The notes under the pieces were generated by a model. That model searched no databases and had not been told where the DNA came from. It worked only from the letters and a program-made list of their open reading frames with translations. Positions 40,835-44,814 of a stretch of 44,814 nucleotides of DNA are shown here, one piece after another. Source of the DNA: Cryomorphaceae bacterium (GTDB lineage: Bacteria; Bacteroidota; Bacteroidia; Flavobacteriales_D; Sanyastnellaceae); the NCBI GenBank assembly GCA_016124575.1, contig WGNM01000028.1:1-44814 (forward strand), given 5' to 3'. The position numbers and the translations under genes were made by a program. Numbering within the stretch: position 1 is the stretch's first letter; the number at the start of each line of letters is the position of its first letter.

Positions 40835-41830
40835 TTACTGTTTCACAAATTTCTCTGATTCATAAGAATTATTCGATTGAACTGAAAAAATGTAGACTGC
40901 TGTTGGCAAAGAGTGAATGTCAATGGCACTTTCCCAACCTTCACCTCGAAGAACGATTTTACCTAACATGTCAGAAATGGTCCAATTACCACTGCTGAAA
41001 AACGCAGGTTGTAAATTCTCCGATGTTACATGGTCAATGATGTTATCATTGATGCCCTGATTGTTCATTGTTGATAAACCTAGCTGTCCCACATAAACGT
41101 CATCAATGTAGTAATAAGACGGTTCCATAAAATTCGGATTCAGTTCAGAAGGATATTCTTCTAACAATTCAATTTCGCTTGGTGGTTGAAAATTACCGAT
41201 GTACAAATAGCGCTCGCCACCTTGAGCAGTGTAAACGAAGGAGATTTCTGTCCATCCCTCGGTGTCGGTCACAAACTGTCCTTGAGGATACGACCAATAC
41301 CCCTCTAAATCGAGGTAGCTAGGGTTTTCCCACAGCAGGTATTCAGGCTCTTGGAGAAACAGCACATGAAACGCCCACACGGCATACCGTGTGCGGTCAG
41401 CGCGTGAAATGTAGTAGCGAACAAGGTAGTCTTCACCCGCATCAAGTGGTGCCATTATCTCAATAGCCAAGTATTCATGGTAATCGAAATATGGCCAAAT
41501 ACCGGGGCTATACATAATCTGCCCGGCGTAGCCTTCGCCTGAATGAGGGTTTTGACAACCTGTAAAATTAGTTGGCACACCGAATACCCATGCGTCTAAA
41601 GACGTTTGAAATGGCCACGGACAAAGTTCTTCGTTTACAACGGTGCAAGCATGATACACATCAGGGGTGCCTCCTGTAGGCGAAAACCAAGGGGGTGCGT
41701 CTTCAAGCAAGCCATCGTTCCAAATGCACTCATCCCGTTCTTCAAACCCGGGATTGGGCACAAGGTTGTCTGGCTGCGCTGCTAGAGCGAAGGAAATGAG
41801 TAAAAAAGAGAAAAATGTGAAACTTTTCAT
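40835..41830 (-). CDS. Secreted protein with probable T9SS sorting domain
   Basis: 331 aa from ATG 41830 (MKSFTFFSFLLISFALAAQPDNLVPNPGFEE); the in-frame upstream extension to 41944 has no signal-peptide logic. The N-terminal part starts NLVPNPGFEERDECIW, the pattern of galactose-binding, CBM-like jelly-roll modules of secreted Bacteroidota proteins. The C-terminal 75 residues resemble a shortened T9SS type A domain (WTISDMLGKIVLRGEG ... LPTAVYIFSVQSNNSYESEKFVKQ). No catalytic motif. It is the likely partner of the S74 protein, 29 bp upstream of it on the same strand. Confidence 0.82.
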   Translation of the reverse strand: MKSFTFFSFLLISFALAAQPDNLVPNPGFEERDECIWNDGLLEDAPPWFSPTGGTPDVYHACTVVNEELCPWPFQTSLDAWVFGVPTNFTGCQNPHSGEGYAGQIMYSPGIWPYFDYHEYLAIEIMAPLDAGEDYLVRYYISRADRTRYAVWAFHVLFLQEPEYLLWENPSYLDLEGYWSYPQGQFVTDTEGWTEISFVYTAQGGERYLYIGNFQPPSEIELLEEYPSELNPNFMEPSYYYIDDVYVGQLGLSTMNNQGINDNIIDHVTSENLQPAFFSSGNWTISDMLGKIVLRGEGWESAIDIHSLPTAVYIFSVQSNNSYESEKFVKQ

Positions 41831-42144
41831 CGCGCCGGTTGGGGTTGAAATACAACCTAAGTTACAAACTACGCAATGAAACCCCGAATGTAACTTGTTC
41901 AAAACAAGTTGATTCATGTGGGAATAAGTCAATGGAAGGTGCATGGTTAATATTAATAGGTTGCTTCTTAAGGTAGAAGTAGACCTGACGATTTCGGACG
42001 ATCATACCGCTTTCCGACTTTCATGTTCAATCAAGTGCGGAAGTGTTGGTGATGTTTTTTCGAGGCAGCGCCCCGCCGGCGGATGTCCGTTGCTCACAAA
42101 GAAGCCTGTCCAGCGAACGATAATGCAATGAACCTTGTTCAGGT

Positions 42145-42182
<38 letters not shown>

Positions 42183-42268
42183 ATATTGAGTTTTAGAAGG
42201 CATGGTGTTTATTTTCAAATGTTTAGCTTAACTTGAAATTATAAAACAAAAGTGAACATACCTAGCAT

Positions 42269-42300
42269 AATCTGCTTTTATTTTCAAATAAAAGCAGATT
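42269..42300 (-). terminator. Perfect 15-bp hairpin, possible terminator
   Basis: Arms 42269-42283 (AATCTGCTTTTATTT) and 42286-42300 separated by 2 bases. It is about 100 bp beyond the stop of the YdeI-type gene and within the same spacer as the repeat element. The AT-rich core and lack of a following T run on the - strand make terminator function uncertain. Confidence 0.45.
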
Positions 42301-42320
42301 CTTCAGTAAATTCCTCACCC

Positions 42321-42402
42321 CCGCTGGCTTCGAGAGCCTCAGCCAGCGTAAGGTGGCTCTAAAAACCGGTGGCTGAGGCTCTCGAAGCCCCGGTTTTGAA
42401 AG
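42321..42402. repeat. Dispersed palindromic element, copy 2
   Basis: Left block 42321-42348 (28 bp identical to 38453-38480), a short spacer, then right block 42361-42387 (AAAAACCGGTGGCTGAGGCT...), which nearly inverts the left. The right block is flanked by an AAAACCGG / CCGGTTTT inverted pair. It abuts the stop of the YdeI-type gene. Confidence 0.85.
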
Positions 42403-42403
42403 C

Positions 42404-43051
42404 CTACCCCTCCCTATGCGACCCGTCGCAACTGGGCATGCGCTTCGATAGTCCACAAACGCAATCGTTCATCCCAAAGCCTTTCATAATGCGGGGTGTG
42501 AATTTTTCAATGCGTTGTCCCCTCGTTTTTGACTGTTTTGCAGCTTCAAAAAACATATTGTACGCCCGCTGTCTGCCGGGAGTGAGGGCTTCAAAAGCCA
42601 ACTTAAACGCCGGCATTGTATCTATTTTGTGTTGCAATTCTTCAACCCAGGTAATGTCGTTGTTGTTTCTTAAATCGACTTTTTCTCCAGCTTCTTCAAG
42701 CGCAATGGCTTCGAAAATGTATGCTTTTAAGGTGGCTGTCAGATGTCCGATATCGCCCGACTCGGTGATCTTCATCATGCGAACGCTTTGGCTGTTAGGT
42801 CCTGGCAGCGATAAAAGTCTTTCACTGTCTTGCAAAAGCGCCCCTTTGAAAAAACTCATGGTGCAGTACTGCTTGAAGGTGCCCAAAATAAGGATGTTTT
42901 TTCCTTGATGCGTATAACACGGCACTCCCCATTTCAATTCTTCCATCAATCCACATGAGAGGGCCAAGGCTCGAAATTGCCGAATCTCCGTTTGCCATTG
43001 TTCGAGATTATCGAAATACGCGTCTATCTTTTCATCTTGGTCCATTTGCAT
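42404..43051 (-). CDS. YdeI/OmdA-type protein (DUF1801-like) with C-terminal CDGSH iron-sulfur motif
   Basis: 215 aa. The N-terminal half is DUF1801-like (KIDAYFDNLEQWQTEIRQFRALALSCGLMEELKWGVPCYTHQGKNILILGTFKQYCTMSFFKGALL in outline). The C-terminal half is the YdeI helical part (ALTPGRQRAYNMFFEAAKQSKTR ... IEKFTPRIMKGFGM). It ends in a full CDGSH consensus: C197-x-C199-x2-S-x3-P-x-C208-D-G-S-H212, the [2Fe-2S] ligand set (three Cys, one His) of mitoNEET-type proteins. A redox or Fe-S sensing role is inferred from that motif. The start could also be the second Met at 43045. It is divergent from the ATP-grasp gene. Confidence 0.85.
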   Translation of the reverse strand: MQMDQDEKIDAYFDNLEQWQTEIRQFRALALSCGLMEELKWGVPCYTHQGKNILILGTFKQYCTMSFFKGALLQDSERLLSLPGPNSQSVRMMKITESGDIGHLTATLKAYIFEAIALEEAGEKVDLRNNNDITWVEELQHKIDTMPAFKLAFEALTPGRQRAYNMFFEAAKQSKTRGQRIEKFTPRIMKGFGMNDCVCGLSKRMPSCDGSHREG

Positions 43052-43150
43052 AGATTTGAAGCAACCAAACTACAAAATCATACGTGGAAAGCAATGCCAA
43101 TTTGATGATGTAAACATGGCTATTTAGACCCGTTTGTTTTCCTTTGCCAC

Positions 43151-44053
43151 ATGAAGTACGATGTTGTCATTCTCACCGAAGGAAAATACATAAACCCGGT
43201 TACCGTCGATTGGTACGCTGAGCAGGTGCTGCTTGAAGAGCGTTTGTTGCAAGAAGCGCTGGAGGAGCTGTACTTGCGTGTTATTCGTGCCGATTGGTCG
43301 GATCCCAATTTCGACTGGTCTCAAACCAAAACGGCGGTGTTTCGGGCCACGTGGGATTATTTTCATCGTTTCGAGGAGTTTTCGGAGTGGTTGGCGCAGA
43401 CAAGTGGTCAAACGCGATTGATCAATTCTGAAAAGCTGATCCGCTGGAATGTCGATAAACATTACCTCAATGACCTTGCCGCTGAGGGTGTTAACATCGT
43501 CCCTTCTCGATTTATAAAGCGAAATACGCGTTGCGATCTTCAGGCTTTATGCACCGCCAGCGGCGGGGATGGATGGGTGCTCAAACCAACGGTGTCGGGT
43601 GCTGCGCGACACACATATCGCTTGAATGATGAGAATGTGGGTAGACATCAGATAGTGCTCGATGAATTGTTGGCTGTTGAAGACATGATATTGCAACCCT
43701 TCATCCATTCCATTCCGACTTTGGGCGAGTTGAGCTTGATGGTCATGAATGGAGAGGTGACGCATGCGGTGCGGAAACTTGCGAAGCCTGGCGACTTTCG
43801 GGTGCAAGACGATTTTGGAGGCTCAGTGCATCCGCATGAAGCGACCCTAGACGAGCAGGAGTTTGCCATCCGCGCCGTGCGCGCGTGCCCTGAAATGCCG
43901 TTGTACGCGCGGGTAGATGTGGTGGTAGACAACAACGGAGATCTGGCCATTTCAGAACTAGAGCTCATTGAACCTGAACTGTGGATGCGGCTGAATCCTG
44001 CTTCGGCGAGAGTGCTCGCTCGCGGCATTTTTCAGGTGGTCAGTGCACGCTGA
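43151..44053 (+). CDS. ATP-grasp domain protein (RimK/DcsG-like)
   Basis: 300 aa, cytosolic. The C-terminal two thirds form an ATP-grasp fold: ATP-binding GDGWVLKPTVSGAARHTYRL (about 138-157), QPFIHSIPTLGELSLMVMNG (about 182-201), and Mg-ligand region LYARVDVVVDNNGDLAISELELIEPELWMRL with E274/E277/N-type residues. The N-terminal part (FRATWDYFHRFEEFSEWL) matches uncharacterised bacterial ATP-grasp proteins. Such enzymes join a carboxylate to an amine or thiol through an acylphosphate. No glutathione synthetase partner is present. A 2OG-Fe(II) oxygenase gene follows 57 bp later. Confidence 0.85.
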   Translation: MKYDVVILTEGKYINPVTVDWYAEQVLLEERLLQEALEELYLRVIRADWSDPNFDWSQTKTAVFRATWDYFHRFEEFSEWLAQTSGQTRLINSEKLIRWNVDKHYLNDLAAEGVNIVPSRFIKRNTRCDLQALCTASGGDGWVLKPTVSGAARHTYRLNDENVGRHQIVLDELLAVEDMILQPFIHSIPTLGELSLMVMNGEVTHAVRKLAKPGDFRVQDDFGGSVHPHEATLDEQEFAIRAVRACPEMPLYARVDVVVDNNGDLAISELELIEPELWMRLNPASARVLARGIFQVVSAR

Positions 44054-44110
44054 TTTAAGTTGTGAACATAGATTCAATTCAGCATTTCTTGATTTAGATT
44101 TGAATTGGAT

Positions 44111-44704
44111 ATGGAAGAAAAATTCGAATGTCTGATTCAAGGAATTCTCGATGAATCGTTCGGTATGGTCGACGATTTTGTAGATGATCAATTGCTGACT
44201 GGTTTGAGACAAAACCTGCTGCGTTTGCGAGCAGCGCATGAAATGGAAAAGGCTGGGGTAGGGAAGTTGGGCTTTTTTCGCACCGATGAGGAAATCCGTG
44301 GCGACTACATTCATTGGCTCGATAATCACTCTCAAGATGTCTACGAACGTGCCTTTTTCGATGCGCTGAATTATTTCATCCGCTACCTCAATGTTACTTG
44401 CTTCACGTCCATCAACGACTTCGAGTTTCATTATGCGGCATATCCGGCAGGTGCCTTTTATCAGCGACACTTGGATCGATTTCAAATTGATAGCGGCCGA
44501 CGGTTTTCGTTTATCCTTTATTTGAATGAATCGTGGGATGCCGACTGTGGCGGTGAACTCGCTTTGTATCTGCCCAATCAGACGTTAAAAGTGCTACCTC
44601 TCGGCAAACGTGCTGTCTTTTTCAAAAGCGATGAGCTGGAACATGAGGTGCTGGCCGGGGTGAAAGAACGATACAGCCTCACAGGGTGGCTGAAATCAGT
44701 CTAA
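44111..44704 (+). CDS. 2-oxoglutarate/Fe(II)-dependent oxygenase (prolyl 4-hydroxylase/SM-20 type)
   Basis: 197 aa from ATG 44111 (a TTG is 6 bp upstream). It has the double-stranded beta-helix iron site H120-x-D122 in AFYQRHLDRFQ and distal H178 in SDELEHEVL, with R187 (VKERYSLTGWL) for 2-oxoglutarate. GGELALYLPNQ in between is typical of P4Hc-domain proteins. It hydroxylates an unknown protein or small-molecule substrate. Pairing with the upstream ATP-grasp gene suggests a joint pathway, but the 57-bp gap leaves cotranscription unproven. Confidence 0.9.
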   Translation: MEEKFECLIQGILDESFGMVDDFVDDQLLTGLRQNLLRLRAAHEMEKAGVGKLGFFRTDEEIRGDYIHWLDNHSQDVYERAFFDALNYFIRYLNVTCFTSINDFEFHYAAYPAGAFYQRHLDRFQIDSGRRFSFILYLNESWDADCGGELALYLPNQTLKVLPLGKRAVFFKSDELEHEVLAGVKERYSLTGWLKSV

Positions 44705-44814
44705 AATTGGGTGTCCAACACCACGTGGGAAGAATACATACCAATTTTCATGGACTTCTATCACTCGTGACTTTTGGTCTTTTCCTCGCTTTTTGTCAAG
44801 AAAAAGTAACAAGA
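44696..44814 (-). other. Open frame running off the window end, possible gene fragment
   Basis: On the - strand a 38-codon open frame (ending VGHPILD then TGA at 44698-44696) continues past the window edge. It overlaps the end of the oxygenase gene by a few bases. It may be the 3' end of a gene; there is no family match to support it. Confidence 0.2.

Noticed and set aside
41943-42131. 62-aa ORF upstream of the CT tract
   Set aside because: No family resemblance, mixed composition, and no promoter or ribosome-binding signal.
42262-42456. ORF on the - strand over the dispersed element
   Set aside because: Its sequence is the palindromic repeat itself and the end of the YdeI-type gene; no coding signal.

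Overview
The window is a chromosomal segment of a Bacteroidota bacterium, most likely of the Flavobacteriales or a close relative. The sequence support is: several TAnnTTTG-type -7 promoter boxes (with a TTG -33 element upstream of rpsT and msrA), type IX secretion (T9SS) C-terminal sorting domains on secreted proteins, a PorE-like TPR/PD40 protein, and families typical of this phylum (BatA, TIGR02757, DUF3467, stand-alone MnmD, phosphosulfolactate synthase, DUF368). Coding density is high, strands alternate in short operons, and several convergent gene pairs overlap at their ends. I saw no tRNA, rRNA, CRISPR array, prophage or intact transposase.

Layout. 1-516: 5' part of a secreted Cys-rich Kazal-like repeat protein (- strand, runs off the window). 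845-2094: small exported protein and lipoprotein-like MsrA. 2204-4206: ECF-type sigma factor overlapping a protein that couples a cytoplasmic N-terminus and one TM helix to an outer-membrane-like barrel. 4330-8301: unknown 98-aa protein, a SiaB-like kinase with two tandem GHKL domains, a SiaC/DUF1987 protein and a convergent TPR-TM-SpoIIE/PP2C phosphatase; together a Sia-like partner-switching module. 8434-14105: rpsT, radC, wecB, polysaccharide deacetylase, upp, a membrane protein, a YjjG-type HAD phosphatase and DUF3467. 14106-17404 (-): a dihydroorotase homologue lacking most metal ligands, and BatA. 17481-19364: TIGR02757, mnmD, Nudix. 19355-20757 (-): unknown protein and murQ. 20934-22562: PorE-like protein without OmpA domain.

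22559-29207 (-) is a tightly packed six-gene cluster: TPR protein, phosphosulfolactate synthase, rhodanese, DUF368 (undecaprenyl-phosphate translocase family), aroE, GH2 beta-mannosidase. 29355-31838 (-) is a large BNR/sortilin-like T9SS protein. 31989-35615 is glmM, cysteine desulfurase, bioB. 35604-36362 (-) is a PAP2 phosphatase. After a 648-bp gene-free stretch holding a hexanucleotide repeat and a possible IS end come lpdA, two T9SS cargo proteins (one with a peptidase S74 intramolecular chaperone domain), a YdeI-type protein with a C-terminal CDGSH iron-sulfur motif, and finally an ATP-grasp enzyme followed by a 2OG-Fe(II) oxygenase.

The most notable non-coding signals are a palindromic dispersed element present twice (about 38453-38583 and 42321-42402), a (CT)15 microsatellite, a GAGAGT hexanucleotide array, and promoter boxes so close to start codons (batA, murQ) that leaderless mRNAs are predicted. 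The strongest candidate for an incompletely described system is the Sia-like module with a duplicated SiaB and no adjacent diguanylate cyclase.
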